Below the pieces are notes generated by a model, which was not told where the DNA came from, did not search any database, and saw only the letters and a list, made by a program, of their open reading frames with translations. Shown here one piece after another: positions 5,359-13,610 of a stretch of DNA of 16,072 nucleotides (its first letter is position 1; each line of letters starts with the position of its first letter). The translations under genes and the position numbers were made by a program. The stretch is from contig CAJUFE010000078.1 in NCBI GenBank assembly GCA_910585635.1, positions 1 to 16,072 on the forward strand. Reading direction: 5' to 3'. Source of the stretch: an uncultured Lachnospiraceae bacterium. GTDB taxonomy: Bacteria > Bacillota > Clostridia > Lachnospirales > Lachnospiraceae.

Positions 5359-6780
5359 ATGACATGGAAAAAGTTCAAACAAGAAAAGCTTTCGCTGGAT
5401 TATACGGTCATGCTGCTCCCGCACTCCCAGAAAAAGCCGATCCATTTTAAGACACCGGTATGGACCTTCCTTTTGTTTTTCCTGTTCTTGCTGTCCCTGA
5501 CCGGGGCCACCCTCTTTTTTGCCGGTTCCCGTCTCCAGCTGGAACAGGTGCGGGAGGAGAAGGCCCAGCTGGAAAAGGAATGGGAGCTGTTAGCCGCCCA
5601 GAAAAAGCAGGCGGAAGAGGAGAATGAGACGCTCCGCCTGGCCAGGGAAGTCCAGGAGCAGGAGATCGTAAAGCTGGAGCAGCGGACCCGGGATACCTTG
5701 AAGGAATTAGAGGAGCTGGTAGAGCGGGAGGCCCAGATCCGCGAAGAGCTGGGCCTCCAGCAGATGCTGGGAGCAGATGAGGGCGACGGACAGGGCGAGG
5801 CGGACGGGGCGGATGCCGGCGAGGATCAGCCGGATGGACCGGCACAGGCCGGGGCAGATGAGGCCGATGAGGAGGAGCGCCAGGCCGGAGAGGGGACTGG
5901 CGTAGGAGCGGCCGGTCAGGCTGATACCCAGCTGGCGGCAGCAGATCCGGCCGCAGCCCCCGTGGGCCAGGACACCGGACTGACCGATCAGTGGACGGCC
6001 GGTCAAGGGATAGACCAGGCTGGTCAGGCGGCATCAGCAGGCCAGACCGGTCTAGCTCTCGACGGGTCTGCCGGTCTAGCACCGGATGGCGGCGCTTTCG
6101 GGACAGGAGCTGAGGCAGCCGTTGGAGATGGCCCAGGTCTGGCAGAAGGGGCGCTGGCCTCCGATATGGCGGATCCGCAGTCGGCCGTGCGCACGGCATC
6201 CCAGATCGCCGGAGCGGCAGGCGGGACTGTGCAGATCGCTTCTGTGGGCCTCCCCGTGGAACTGGCGGAGAACGCGGCAGATTTCCAGGCGATCCAGTCC
6301 GAACTCAGCTACCTGCAGGACAGCCTGGCAGAAAAGACGGGGCAGTATGAAAGCTATCAGAACCTCATCACCGAGCAGAAGGAGGCCGAGGCCGCCCAGA
6401 TCGCCCAGCGGGAAGCTTTAAGGCGGGATATCGTGGGCAATGCCCTCCAGTACGTGGGCAACCGCTATGTCTATGGCGGCAATGATCCCAATACCGGCGT
6501 GGACTGCTCCGGGTTTACCCGGTACGTCTTAGGCAATACGGCCGGCGTTTATCTAAACCGTACCGCCGCCTCCCAGTCCACCCAGGGGCAGGCGGTCTCC
6601 GCAGAAGAGGCCCGTCCCGGCGACCTGGTCTTTTACAGCAACGGCGGCGGGGTCAACCATGTGGCGATCTATATCGGGGACGGTCAGGTCGTCCACGCCT
6701 CTAACGAGCGGACCGGGATCATCACCTCCGATATGTATTATCGGACCCCTGTGCGCATCATGAACGTGCTGGGAGACTGA
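5359..6780 (+). CDS. Membrane-anchored coiled-coil NlpC/P60 peptidoglycan endopeptidase
   Basis: Predicted wall endopeptidase (473 aa) that cleaves stem peptides. A basic N-terminus with a DYTVMLLPHS segment precedes one membrane span (about 33-55), then a long Glu/Lys/Gln coiled coil (57-135), a flexible Ala/Gly/Asp/Gln-rich linker (136-290), a second short helical segment (300-350) and a C-terminal NlpC/P60 domain. The catalytic Cys383 is in VDCSGFT, His434 in NHVAIYIGDG, and a polar third position is His446 in HASNE. PGDLVFY is also typical. AGGAGATGG lies about 9 nt before the ATG. The N-terminal anchor resembles, from memory, that of clostridial M23 peptidases, so the catalytic domain may have been exchanged. 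It follows the bactofilin gene and ends at a terminator, so the pair probably acts together in shape or septum remodelling. Confidence 0.9.
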   Translation: MTWKKFKQEKLSLDYTVMLLPHSQKKPIHFKTPVWTFLLFFLFLLSLTGATLFFAGSRLQLEQVREEKAQLEKEWELLAAQKKQAEEENETLRLAREVQEQEIVKLEQRTRDTLKELEELVEREAQIREELGLQQMLGADEGDGQGEADGADAGEDQPDGPAQAGADEADEEERQAGEGTGVGAAGQADTQLAAADPAAAPVGQDTGLTDQWTAGQGIDQAGQAASAGQTGLALDGSAGLAPDGGAFGTGAEAAVGDGPGLAEGALASDMADPQSAVRTASQIAGAAGGTVQIASVGLPVELAENAADFQAIQSELSYLQDSLAEKTGQYESYQNLITEQKEAEAAQIAQREALRRDIVGNALQYVGNRYVYGGNDPNTGVDCSGFTRYVLGNTAGVYLNRTAASQSTQGQAVSAEEARPGDLVFYSNGGGVNHVAIYIGDGQVVHASNERTGIITSDMYYRTPVRIMNVLGD

Positions 6781-6860
6781 TGCCGAGGGTACTGTGGGGC
6801 GGTGGGGGATCGGCGCGATGATGTACCAGGATGCCCTTCCCTGGGCGGAAGATACAAGAA

Positions 6861-6905
6861 AAAGGCCATAAATTTGTCAGCTTTGACAGATCTATGGTCT
6901 TTTTT
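6861..6905 (+). terminator. Intrinsic terminator after the NlpC/P60 gene
   Basis: AAAGGCCATA (6861-6870) pairs with TATGGTCTTT (6893-6902) with one G-T pair. An inner TGTCA (6875-6879) / TGACA (6884-6888) stem stacks inside, and the right arm runs into a T-run ending at 6905. It separates the envelope genes from the opp operon. Confidence 0.8.
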
Positions 6906-6938
6906 GTGTCTGGCTATGCAGAAAAACCGCCAGCAGTG

Positions 6939-6970
6939 AGATTTCTGTATGTAGGATCATGCAGAAATCT
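6939..6970. promoter_or_regulatory. Dyad just upstream of the opp promoter
   Basis: AGATTTCTG (6939-6947) and CAGAAATCT (6962-6970) form a perfect inverted repeat, extended by T-G, A-T, T-A and G-C pairs to a 13-bp stem with a 6-nt loop. It ends 13 bp before the -35 box and has no T-run after it. The position suits an activator or repressor site for the peptide transporter genes. The regulator is not encoded here. Confidence 0.55.
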
Positions 6971-6983
6971 GTACCACAAAATG

Positions 6984-7012
6984 TTGACAAGCAATGTAGT
7001 AAAGTGTAAAAT
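6984..7012 (+). promoter_or_regulatory. Strong sigma-A promoter of oppBCDF
   Basis: A consensus -35 TTGACA (6984-6989) and -10 TAAAAT (7007-7012) are separated by exactly 17 bp. Transcription should start near 7019, about 100 nt before the oppB ATG. Confidence 0.85.
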
Positions 7013-7018
7013 CAATAA

Positions 7019-7081
7019 TGTCGTCTGGCGACAGCTCTGCCCCCATGTGGGCGGACAGGGCCAGAGGAGGAGGCCCCTTTT
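7019..7081 (+). promoter_or_regulatory. opp leader with mutually exclusive hairpins
   Basis: The leader opens with a small TGTCG/CGACA hairpin (7019-7033). Next comes an imperfect GC-rich hairpin, GCTCTG (7034-7039) with CAGGGC (7056-7061). Its right arm overlaps a second hairpin, GGGCC (7058-7062) with GGCCC (7072-7076), which is followed by C and TTTT (7078-7081). The two cannot form together, an arrangement like an attenuator, though the second stem is short. The rest of the 6781-7117 gap holds the terminator, dyad and promoter listed separately. Confidence 0.4.
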
Positions 7082-7117
7082 CGAGGGAGCCGAAAAAAAA
7101 GAGTAGGATGTGATGAT

Positions 7118-8062
7118 ATGGGCAAATACTTTGCAAAGCGGATAGGGATGGCGGTAGTCACGATCTTTTTAGTGACCTGTCTCACCTTCCTGTTGATGAA
7201 CGCTGTGCCAGGCAGCCCCTGGCTCAGTGAGAAATCGCCGTCAGCTGCCACCCTTGCGGCTTTAAATGAAAAGTACGGGATGGATAAGCCGGTCTATGTC
7301 CAGCTGATGAAATATCTGGGCAATCTGGCCAAAGGCGATCTGGGCGTATCGCTGAAAATGCAGAAAAACCGTGCCGTGACCAGCATCATCGGGGAGATGT
7401 TCCCGGTATCGGCCAAGGTAGGCGCGATCGCGCTGTCCTGGGCGGTCCTGGTGGGGGTCCCCTTAGGCTGTCTGGCGGCATTTAAACGAGGCAAGCTGAC
7501 GGACAGCATCCTGCGGGTGATCTGTACCCTGGGGATCTCCATGCCCAGCTTTGTGGTGGCTTCTGTTCTTTTGGTCACCCTGGCAGGCGGCCTGGCCTCT
7601 CTTAAATTTTTCCCTACGATCTTCGATCCGGCCCTTGGATGGCGCTCTTATGTGCTCCCCTGCTTTTCTCTGGGCTTTTATCCCATGTGCTATACAGCCC
7701 GTCAGACCCGTTCGGCCATGCTGGATGCCCTGAACCAGGAATATATCAAGACGGCCCGGGCCAAAGGGCTTAAAAATAACAAGATCATCTTTAAGCATGC
7801 CCTGCGCAATGCGCTGATCCCTGTCATCACCTATCTGGGGCCCCAGGTGGCGTTCACCCTCTGCGGCGGTTTCGTGGTGGAGAGCGTGTTCTCGATCCCA
7901 GGGCTTGGGCGCTATTTTGTGCAGTCCATCCAGAACAGGGATTACCCGGTGATCATGGGCACTACGATCTTCCTTGCCACCTTGATCATCCTGATGAACG
8001 TGGTGGTGGATCTCCTTTATAAGTTGGCAGACCCAAGGATCAACCTGACGAAAGGAGATTGA
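7118..8062 (+). CDS. oppB: Oligopeptide ABC transporter permease OppB
   Basis: Predicted integral membrane permease (314 aa), one half of the transmembrane channel of the oligopeptide importer. It starts with the typical AKRIGMAVVTIFLVTCLTF segment (first span). A BPD_transp_1 domain with further spans follows, and the cytoplasmic EAA loop (YIKTARAKGLKNNKIIFKHA, about residues 208-227) docks on the ATPases. It ends with the family's VVDLLYKLADPRI. Length matches the family (about 305-320 aa). The ribosome binding site before ATG 7118 is weak (TAGGATG), so translation may depend on leader folding. oppC begins 7 nt after the stop, so the two are co-translated. Confidence 0.94.
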   Translation: MGKYFAKRIGMAVVTIFLVTCLTFLLMNAVPGSPWLSEKSPSAATLAALNEKYGMDKPVYVQLMKYLGNLAKGDLGVSLKMQKNRAVTSIIGEMFPVSAKVGAIALSWAVLVGVPLGCLAAFKRGKLTDSILRVICTLGISMPSFVVASVLLVTLAGGLASLKFFPTIFDPALGWRSYVLPCFSLGFYPMCYTARQTRSAMLDALNQEYIKTARAKGLKNNKIIFKHALRNALIPVITYLGPQVAFTLCGGFVVESVFSIPGLGRYFVQSIQNRDYPVIMGTTIFLATLIILMNVVVDLLYKLADPRINLTKGD

Positions 8063-8069
8063 GCGTAAG

Positions 8070-9419
8070 ATGGCAGAGGATAAGAAGATGGAACGCTTTC
8101 CGGTGACCCTACAGCCGGATATCGAGGCTTTATTGCAGGACCTGTCTGAGGAAGACTTTACACCAGCCTCTGAGCAGGAGAAGGATGATTTCATCCAGGA
8201 GCGGCAGAGCACCTCCTACTGGAAGGATGCGTGGCGTCGTCTGCGGAAGAACGTGGTGGCCATGGTGGCGCTGGGTGTGATCATCTGTTTGTTCTTGTTC
8301 GCCTTTGTGGGACCCTATCTGGTCCCCTATGGCTATGAGCAGTTCAATAAAGGAGCAGAGAACCTTTACCCCTATCATTATACATTAGAAGACCAAAAAC
8401 GGCTGGATGCGGAGATCGCTGCCCGGACCCAGTCCGAGACCATGGATGTGGACGAGATGATCGCCAAGGCGAAGGCTGAGGCCGAGGCAAAGGGCGAGAA
8501 GTTCACCAAGAAGGACGAGGCGGTGATCAAGGCCCAGGCCAAGGTGGCGGCTAACAATGCGGAGGCCTCCGAGGATGCCGATCCGGAGAAGATCCGCCAG
8601 GAGCTGGGCATCAAGCGGCACCTGTTCGGCTATTCGGTCGGCGAGCTGGAGAGGAAGGCGGCCGGGGAGCATGTGTTCCCCCATGTGTTCGGTACGGATA
8701 TGTACGGCCGCGATATCATGGTCCGTGTCATGTACGGGGCACGGGTGTCCATGTCTGTAGGGATCTGTGCGGCGCTGCTGGTCCTGGTGATCGGCGCGAC
8801 CTACGGCGCGGTCTCCGGCTATTGCGGCGGGCGTGTGGATGCCGTGATGCAGCGGATCGTGGAGCTGATCTATTCGGTGCCGGAGATGCTGGTGGTGCTC
8901 TTGATCGCCACAGCGTTAAAACCAATCCTTACAGAATATGTAAATTCGGGGGGGAGTAGTCCCCTAAAAGCCTTTGTCAATATCCTGGGCCCGAACCTGA
9001 TCTCCATGTTCATCGCCTTTGGCGTGCTCTATTGGGTCACCATGAGCCGGATCATCCGCGGACAGGTCCTCCAGTTAAAGCAGCAGGAGTATGTGACGGC
9101 GGCCAGGGCTCTGGGCGCTTCCGGCGGACGGATCATCCGCCAGCATCTGATCCCTAACTGTATCGGGCAGATCGTGGTCACCACCTGTCTGCAGATCCCA
9201 TCGGCGATCTTCCTGGAATCCTTCTTATCCTATCTGGGCGTAGGCGTATCGGCCCCCCTGCCCAGCCTTGGATCCATGGCCACCGATGCGCTGAGCGGGA
9301 TGTACACCTATACGTACCGCCTGATCGTCCCGTCTCTGATCTTGAGCGTCATGATCCTGGCCTTCAACCTTTTTGGCGACGGCCTGCGGGATGCCCTAGA
9401 TCCCAAGCTGAAAAAATAG
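8070..9419 (+). CDS. oppC: Oligopeptide ABC transporter permease OppC, with large extracytoplasmic insertion
   Basis: Predicted second channel subunit (449 aa, against about 290-350 for most OppC). A 50-residue acidic cytoplasmic N-terminus leads to TSYWKDAWRRLRKN and the first membrane span (about 62-82). After it, residues 106-200 form an Ala/Lys/Glu/Asp-rich, probably helical insertion facing outward. The family sequence resumes at HVFGTDMYGRDIMVRVMYGA. The EAA loop (EYVTAARALGASGGRIIRQH) and the C-terminal LFGDGLRDALDPK are normal, so the permease core looks intact. AAAGGAGA overlaps the oppB stop. A run of seven G (8948-8954) lies in an extracytoplasmic loop, and a slip to the -1 frame there meets TAG two codons on. 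Confidence 0.93.
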   Translation: MAEDKKMERFPVTLQPDIEALLQDLSEEDFTPASEQEKDDFIQERQSTSYWKDAWRRLRKNVVAMVALGVIICLFLFAFVGPYLVPYGYEQFNKGAENLYPYHYTLEDQKRLDAEIAARTQSETMDVDEMIAKAKAEAEAKGEKFTKKDEAVIKAQAKVAANNAEASEDADPEKIRQELGIKRHLFGYSVGELERKAAGEHVFPHVFGTDMYGRDIMVRVMYGARVSMSVGICAALLVLVIGATYGAVSGYCGGRVDAVMQRIVELIYSVPEMLVVLLIATALKPILTEYVNSGGSSPLKAFVNILGPNLISMFIAFGVLYWVTMSRIIRGQVLQLKQQEYVTAARALGASGGRIIRQHLIPNCIGQIVVTTCLQIPSAIFLESFLSYLGVGVSAPLPSLGSMATDALSGMYTYTYRLIVPSLILSVMILAFNLFGDGLRDALDPKLKK

Positions 9420-9437
9420 AAAGGAGGGACCGGTAAG

Positions 9438-10451
9438 ATGTCTGCGCAACAGGAAGATAAGAAATTATTGGAAGTGAAGGATCTTCGAGTTTCCTTCTTT
9501 ACACCGGCCGGCGAGGTCAAAGCGGTCGGCGGGATCAGTTATGACTTAAACTACGGCGAAGTGATGGGCGTGGTGGGAGAATCCGGCTCCGGCAAGAGCC
9601 AGGAGGCATACGCCATCATGGGCCTTTTACAGTCCCCCGGCAAGGTGATCGGCGGTTCCATCACCTTTGAGGGTACCGATGTGCTGGCCCTCTCCAAGGC
9701 GGAGATGACCCAGTTCCGCGGGAATAAAGTGGCGATGATCTTCCAGAACCCCATGACCTGCTTAAACCCAGTCTATACCATCGGCAACCAGCTGATGGAG
9801 GCCTTAAAGGCCCATGATAAGACGATCTCCAACGAGGACGCGAAAAAGCGGGCCATGGAGATGATGGAGATGGTGGGCATCAACAATGTAGAGAAGCGGA
9901 TGAAGCAGTACCCACATGAATTTTCCGGCGGCATGCGCCAGAGGGTCATGATCGCCATGGGACTGATCTGCCATCCCCAGCTTTTGATCGCCGATGAGCC
10001 CACCACAGCCCTGGATGTGACGATCCAGGCCCAGATCCTGGAGCTGATGAAGGATCTGCAGAAAAAGACCAAGATGGGCATCATCTTTATCACCCACAAC
10101 CTAGGCGTGGTGGCGGATATCTGCGATAAGGTGTCGGTCATGTATGCCGGGAAGATGGTGGAGCAGGGGCCGGTGGACGATATCTTCTACACACCTGCCC
10201 ATCCCTATACCATAGGGCTTTTGCGCTCCATGCCCCGTGTGGACGCCCAGGATTATGAGCGGCTGATCCCGATCCAGGGGACGCCGGTGGATATGCTGAA
10301 CCCGCCGGAGGGCTGTCCCTTTGCGCCCCGGTGCGAGCAATGTATGAAGATCTGCTTGAAGAAGATGCCCCCTTATGTGGAGGTAGGCAAGGACCACCGT
10401 TCGGCCTGCTGGCTGCGAGTGGCGGAGCAGATGGACAAGGAGGAGGCTTAA
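9438..10451 (+). CDS. oppD: Oligopeptide ABC transporter ATPase OppD
   Basis: Predicted cytoplasmic ATPase subunit (337 aa) that powers peptide import as a heterodimer with OppF. Walker A is GESGSGKS (47-54), the Q-loop Gln is at 103, the ABC signature FSGGMRQ is at 162-168, Walker B LLIADEP is at 182-188, and the H-loop His is at 220. The C-terminal oligopeptide-type extension holds a Cys group (C293, C299, C302, C306, C324); related Opp/Dpp ATPases are reported to bind an Fe-S cluster with such cysteines. AAAGGAGGG precedes ATG 9438 by about 10 nt. All nucleotide-binding motifs are intact. oppF follows with a one-base gap. Confidence 0.95.
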   Translation: MSAQQEDKKLLEVKDLRVSFFTPAGEVKAVGGISYDLNYGEVMGVVGESGSGKSQEAYAIMGLLQSPGKVIGGSITFEGTDVLALSKAEMTQFRGNKVAMIFQNPMTCLNPVYTIGNQLMEALKAHDKTISNEDAKKRAMEMMEMVGINNVEKRMKQYPHEFSGGMRQRVMIAMGLICHPQLLIADEPTTALDVTIQAQILELMKDLQKKTKMGIIFITHNLGVVADICDKVSVMYAGKMVEQGPVDDIFYTPAHPYTIGLLRSMPRVDAQDYERLIPIQGTPVDMLNPPEGCPFAPRCEQCMKICLKKMPPYVEVGKDHRSACWLRVAEQMDKEEA

Positions 10452-10452
10452 G

Positions 10453-11466
10453 ATGGCGAAGGAAGAGAAGAGACTCCTTGAGATCAAAGACTTACGTAAA
10501 TATTTCCCGATCAAAGGGGTGAAGGGTCCGGGCGTCCAGGCGGTCCAGGATGTCTCCCTGTTCATCAATAAAGGGGAGACCTTAGGTCTGGTGGGGGAGT
10601 CCGGCTGCGGGAAGACCACTCTGGGCAGGACGATCCTCCGATTATATGAGCCTACAGGCGGCTCGATCCTCTATGATGGCAAGCCGATCTATGAGAACCC
10701 CCTGGGGGAGGACGGCCAGCCTTTAGGAAAGGCGAACGCGGTCAATATGCTCCCCTACCGCCGGAAGATGCAGATCATCTTCCAGGATCCATCGGCCTCC
10801 CTAGACCCCCGTATGACCGTGGGGGAGATCATCGGCGAGGCGATCGATATCCACAAGCTGGCCTCCGGCAAGGCGGACCGCTCCGATATGATCAAGGACC
10901 TGCTCCGCAGAGTAGGATTAAATACAGAGCATGCCAACCGTTATCCCCATGAGTTTTCCGGCGGCCAGCAGCAGCGTGTGGGCATCGCCCGGGCCCTGGC
11001 CGTAAAGCCGGAGTTCATCGTCTGCGACGAGCCGATCTCCGCTCTGGATGTGTCGATCCAGTCCCAGGTGGTGAACATGCTGGAGGATATGCAGGCGGAG
11101 CTGGGGCTGACCTATCTGTTCATCGCTCACGACTTATCGGTGGTGCGCCATATCTCCAACCGGATCGGGGTCATGTATCTGGGTTCTTTGGTGGAGCTGG
11201 GGGAGAGCTATGAGCTGAACCGCCATCCGATCCACCCCTATACGAAGACCTTACTGTCCGCGGTGCCGGTCCCGGATCCTAAGCTCAGCCGGACCAAGCA
11301 GCGGATCATGCTGGAAGGCGATATCCCCAGCCCCATGAACCCGCCCAGCGGCTGCCGGTTCCACACCCGCTGTCCTTACGCAAAGGAGATATGCAGCCAG
11401 GCTACGCCTAAGTTTAAAGAGCATGAGCCCGGACATTGGGCGGCCTGCCATCTCTTGGATGAGTAG
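10453..11466 (+). CDS. oppF: Oligopeptide ABC transporter ATPase OppF
   Basis: Predicted partner ATPase of OppD (337 aa). Walker A is GESGCGKT (48-55), the Q-loop is at 111, the signature FSGGQQQ is at 168-174, Walker B FIVCDEP is at 188-194, and the H-loop is at 226 in IAHDLSV. A short Gly/Asn-rich insertion (about 80-100) sits between Walker A and the Q-loop. The C-terminal extension carries Cys301, Cys307, Cys314 and Cys332, similar in pattern to OppD. GGAGG inside the end of oppD serves as the ribosome binding site. The 190-bp gap to oppA shows no clear terminator, only an imperfect GGTCAGGAGG(C/T)TG duplication (near 11498 and 11526), so read-through into oppA is possible. Confidence 0.95.
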   Translation: MAKEEKRLLEIKDLRKYFPIKGVKGPGVQAVQDVSLFINKGETLGLVGESGCGKTTLGRTILRLYEPTGGSILYDGKPIYENPLGEDGQPLGKANAVNMLPYRRKMQIIFQDPSASLDPRMTVGEIIGEAIDIHKLASGKADRSDMIKDLLRRVGLNTEHANRYPHEFSGGQQQRVGIARALAVKPEFIVCDEPISALDVSIQSQVVNMLEDMQAELGLTYLFIAHDLSVVRHISNRIGVMYLGSLVELGESYELNRHPIHPYTKTLLSAVPVPDPKLSRTKQRIMLEGDIPSPMNPPSGCRFHTRCPYAKEICSQATPKFKEHEPGHWAACHLLDE

Positions 11467-11595
11467 GGGAGCGGTGGAGGCGGTCCAGTGTTGTGCTGGT
11501 CAGGAGGCTGCCTGCGGCTGTGACGGTCAGGAGGTTGACCCGTCGCCATATCCCCGCTGCTCTTACAACGATCGGGTATCAAGTCTATGACTTTA

Positions 11596-11604
11596 TGCTA
11601 TAAA
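11596..11604 (+). promoter_or_regulatory. Extended -10 promoter of oppA
   Basis: TGCTATAAA matches the extended -10 pattern TGnTATAAT; there is no convincing -35 at 17 bp (GTATCA, 11576-11581). It lies about 55 nt before the oppA ATG. A separate promoter would let the binding protein be made in excess over the membrane complex, as is usual for ABC importers. Confidence 0.55.
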
Positions 11605-11657
11605 TAAAAAACTGTGATGATACTGAGCAGTTACAAAAAAGGAGGATGTACAGTATT

Positions 11658-13415
11658 ATGAGAAAGACAAAGAAGTTCCTGTCTCTGGCTCTGGCTTCCA
11701 CCATGGCCCTTTCCTTAGCGGCCTGCGGTGGCGGCGGCAGCACAGAGACCACAGCGGCAGCGCCTGTGGAGACCACCGCAGCAGCCGAGGGTGGTGAGAC
11801 CACAGCGGCGCCAGAGGGTGAGACCACTGCAGCAGCGGCGGAGAGCACAGACGGCAGCTTCGATCTGGCGGTCTGCTTAGCTTCCGAGCCCCAGTCGATC
11901 GACCCGGCGCTGAACTCTGCTGTGGACGGCGCGATCATGATCAACCATATGTTCGAGGGTCTGACCAAGTGGGTGGACGACGGCAATGGCAATGCGATCT
12001 TGGCTCCCGGCCAGGCGGAATCCTATGAGAAGGTAGAAAACGAGGACGGTACAGTCACCTATACCTTCAAGCTCAGGGACGGCATCAAGTGGTCCGACGG
12101 CAAGGACGTGACCGCAGGGGATTTTGAGTACAGCTGGAAGCGTCTGGCGACCCCGGAGACCGCGGCGGATTACTGCTATATGATCGACATGGTCAAGGGC
12201 TATGCGGAAGTGGCGGCCAGCACGGCCGATCCGGATACCTTAGGGATCACCGCGATCGACGACAAGACCCTGGAGGTCGTATTGACCTATGACTGCCCCT
12301 ATTTTGAGGAGATCGCCGCATTCCCGGCTACCTTCCCGGTGCGCCAGGATATGGTGGAGGGCAACGAGGAGTGGACCTACGATGTAGCTTCTTATGTGGG
12401 CAATGGCCCCTACAAGATGAAGGAGTGGTCCCACAATGCTTATATCCTGACCGAGAAGAACGAGAACTATTACGACTATGACAACCTGGGCCCGGATACG
12501 ATCAAGTTCACCCTGTTGGATGACGAGAACGCTATGCTGGCCGCTTATAAGAGCGGTGAGCTGGATTTCATCGAGAACTTCCCCATGGACGAGCTGCCCA
12601 ACTACTTAGCTTCTGGTGAGCTGGATATCTTCGATTACCTGGGTACCTACTATGTCTGCTTCAACACCGAGGACGAGATCTTCTCTGATCCGAGGATCCG
12701 CAAGGCCTTCTCCCTGGTCATCGACCGCAACTATATCGTGGACAATGTCTCCCAGGCAGGCGAGGTCCCGGCCACCGGTTTTGTTCCTGCCGGCGTGAAC
12801 GATGCCGCAGGCCCTGGTCATGACGATTTCCGTACCGTAGGCGGCGAGTATTACAGTGTGGAGGATGCAGATTACGAGAAGAACTGTGAAGAGGCCCGCG
12901 CCCTGTTAGCCGAGGCCGGCTATCCGGATGGCGAAGGCTTCCCCACCGTTGAGTATCTCTACAATACCGCGGACAACCACAAGAAGATCGGCGAGGCCCT
13001 GCAGAATATGTGGCAGGAGCAGCTGGGCGTGACCGTGACCCTGAACAACCAGGACTGGAACGTGTTCCTGGAGAACAGGAAGCAGGGCCACTACCAGATC
13101 GCCCGCAACGGCTGGATCGCAGACTATAACGATCCCTGTACCTTCCTGGATATGTGGTATACCGACGGCGGCAACAACGACGCCCAGTACTCCAACCCGG
13201 ATTATGATGCCCAGATCGACGCGGCAAAGGCGACCTCCGTACCGGAAGAGCGTATGAAGGCCTTCCATGCGGCAGAGGACATCCTGATCAAGGAGGACAA
13301 TGTCCTGGCTCCGATCTACTTCTATACCCAGCCCAACATGCTGGCTGACGATATCAGCGGCATGTACTATACGCCACTGGGATACTTCTTCTTTAATTAT
13401 ACCAGCAAGAACTGA
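11658..13415 (+). CDS. oppA: Peptide ABC transporter substrate-binding lipoprotein OppA
   Basis: Predicted extracellular peptide-binding lipoprotein (585 aa) of SBP family 5. A basic signal peptide ends in the lipobox SLAAC with lipidated Cys23. A low-complexity Glu-Thr-Thr-Ala-rich tether (about 29-65) follows, then the binding domain from about residue 66 (FDLAVCLASEPQSIDPALN). IKWSDGKDVTAGDFEYSWKR and a late NPDYDAQID segment are typical of OppA/DppA proteins. The ATG at 11658 is used; the ATG at 11646 directly abuts AAAGGAGG (11638-11645), too close to be read, and would put residues before the basic signal start. It lies just after oppF and ends at a GC-rich terminator. Confidence 0.93.
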   Translation: MRKTKKFLSLALASTMALSLAACGGGGSTETTAAAPVETTAAAEGGETTAAPEGETTAAAAESTDGSFDLAVCLASEPQSIDPALNSAVDGAIMINHMFEGLTKWVDDGNGNAILAPGQAESYEKVENEDGTVTYTFKLRDGIKWSDGKDVTAGDFEYSWKRLATPETAADYCYMIDMVKGYAEVAASTADPDTLGITAIDDKTLEVVLTYDCPYFEEIAAFPATFPVRQDMVEGNEEWTYDVASYVGNGPYKMKEWSHNAYILTEKNENYYDYDNLGPDTIKFTLLDDENAMLAAYKSGELDFIENFPMDELPNYLASGELDIFDYLGTYYVCFNTEDEIFSDPRIRKAFSLVIDRNYIVDNVSQAGEVPATGFVPAGVNDAAGPGHDDFRTVGGEYYSVEDADYEKNCEEARALLAEAGYPDGEGFPTVEYLYNTADNHKKIGEALQNMWQEQLGVTVTLNNQDWNVFLENRKQGHYQIARNGWIADYNDPCTFLDMWYTDGGNNDAQYSNPDYDAQIDAAKATSVPEERMKAFHAAEDILIKEDNVLAPIYFYTQPNMLADDISGMYYTPLGYFFFNYTSKN

Positions 13416-13464
13416 TGGAGACCTACCGGCCCACAGCCGGGATAACGGACAGACTGTCGATAAA

Positions 13465-13510
13465 AGGACGGCGCAGCTTTAGGGCTGCGCCGTCTTGACG
13501 TTCCGTTTTT
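13465..13510 (+). terminator. Intrinsic terminator after oppA
   Basis: GACGGCGCAGC (13467-13477) is perfectly complementary to GCTGCGCCGTC (13484-13494) around a 6-nt loop, extended outward by G-T and A-T pairs. The T-rich part is delayed (TT, then TTTTT at 13506-13510). The A-rich left flank could also support termination on the opposite strand. Confidence 0.8.
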
Positions 13511-13543
13511 GCTGTTTGGTTTTTGTTTTGATGTCCAGCTGTG

Positions 13544-13572
13544 TTGACGAATGTGTTCCAGGAGGATACAAT
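13544..13572 (+). promoter_or_regulatory. Sigma-A promoter of the second peptide-binding lipoprotein
   Basis: TTGACG (13544-13549) and TACAAT (13567-13572) are separated by 17 bp, about 40 nt before the ATG at 13611. Together with the terminator upstream, this makes the gene an independent transcription unit. Confidence 0.75.
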
Positions 13573-13610
13573 ATACATACAGAAACCTGTACGTAAAGGA
13601 GGCAGAGCCT

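Noticed and set aside
5447..6199. Antisense 250-residue Pro/Arg-rich open frame
   Set aside because: It is the complement of the GC-rich Ala/Gly linker of the NlpC/P60 gene. It has no ribosome binding site, no recognisable domain and a biased composition expected of a shadow.
6831..7106. 91-residue open frame between the hydrolase and oppB
   Set aside because: It runs through a terminator, a dyad and the consensus opp promoter, with no ribosome binding site and no recognisable protein features.
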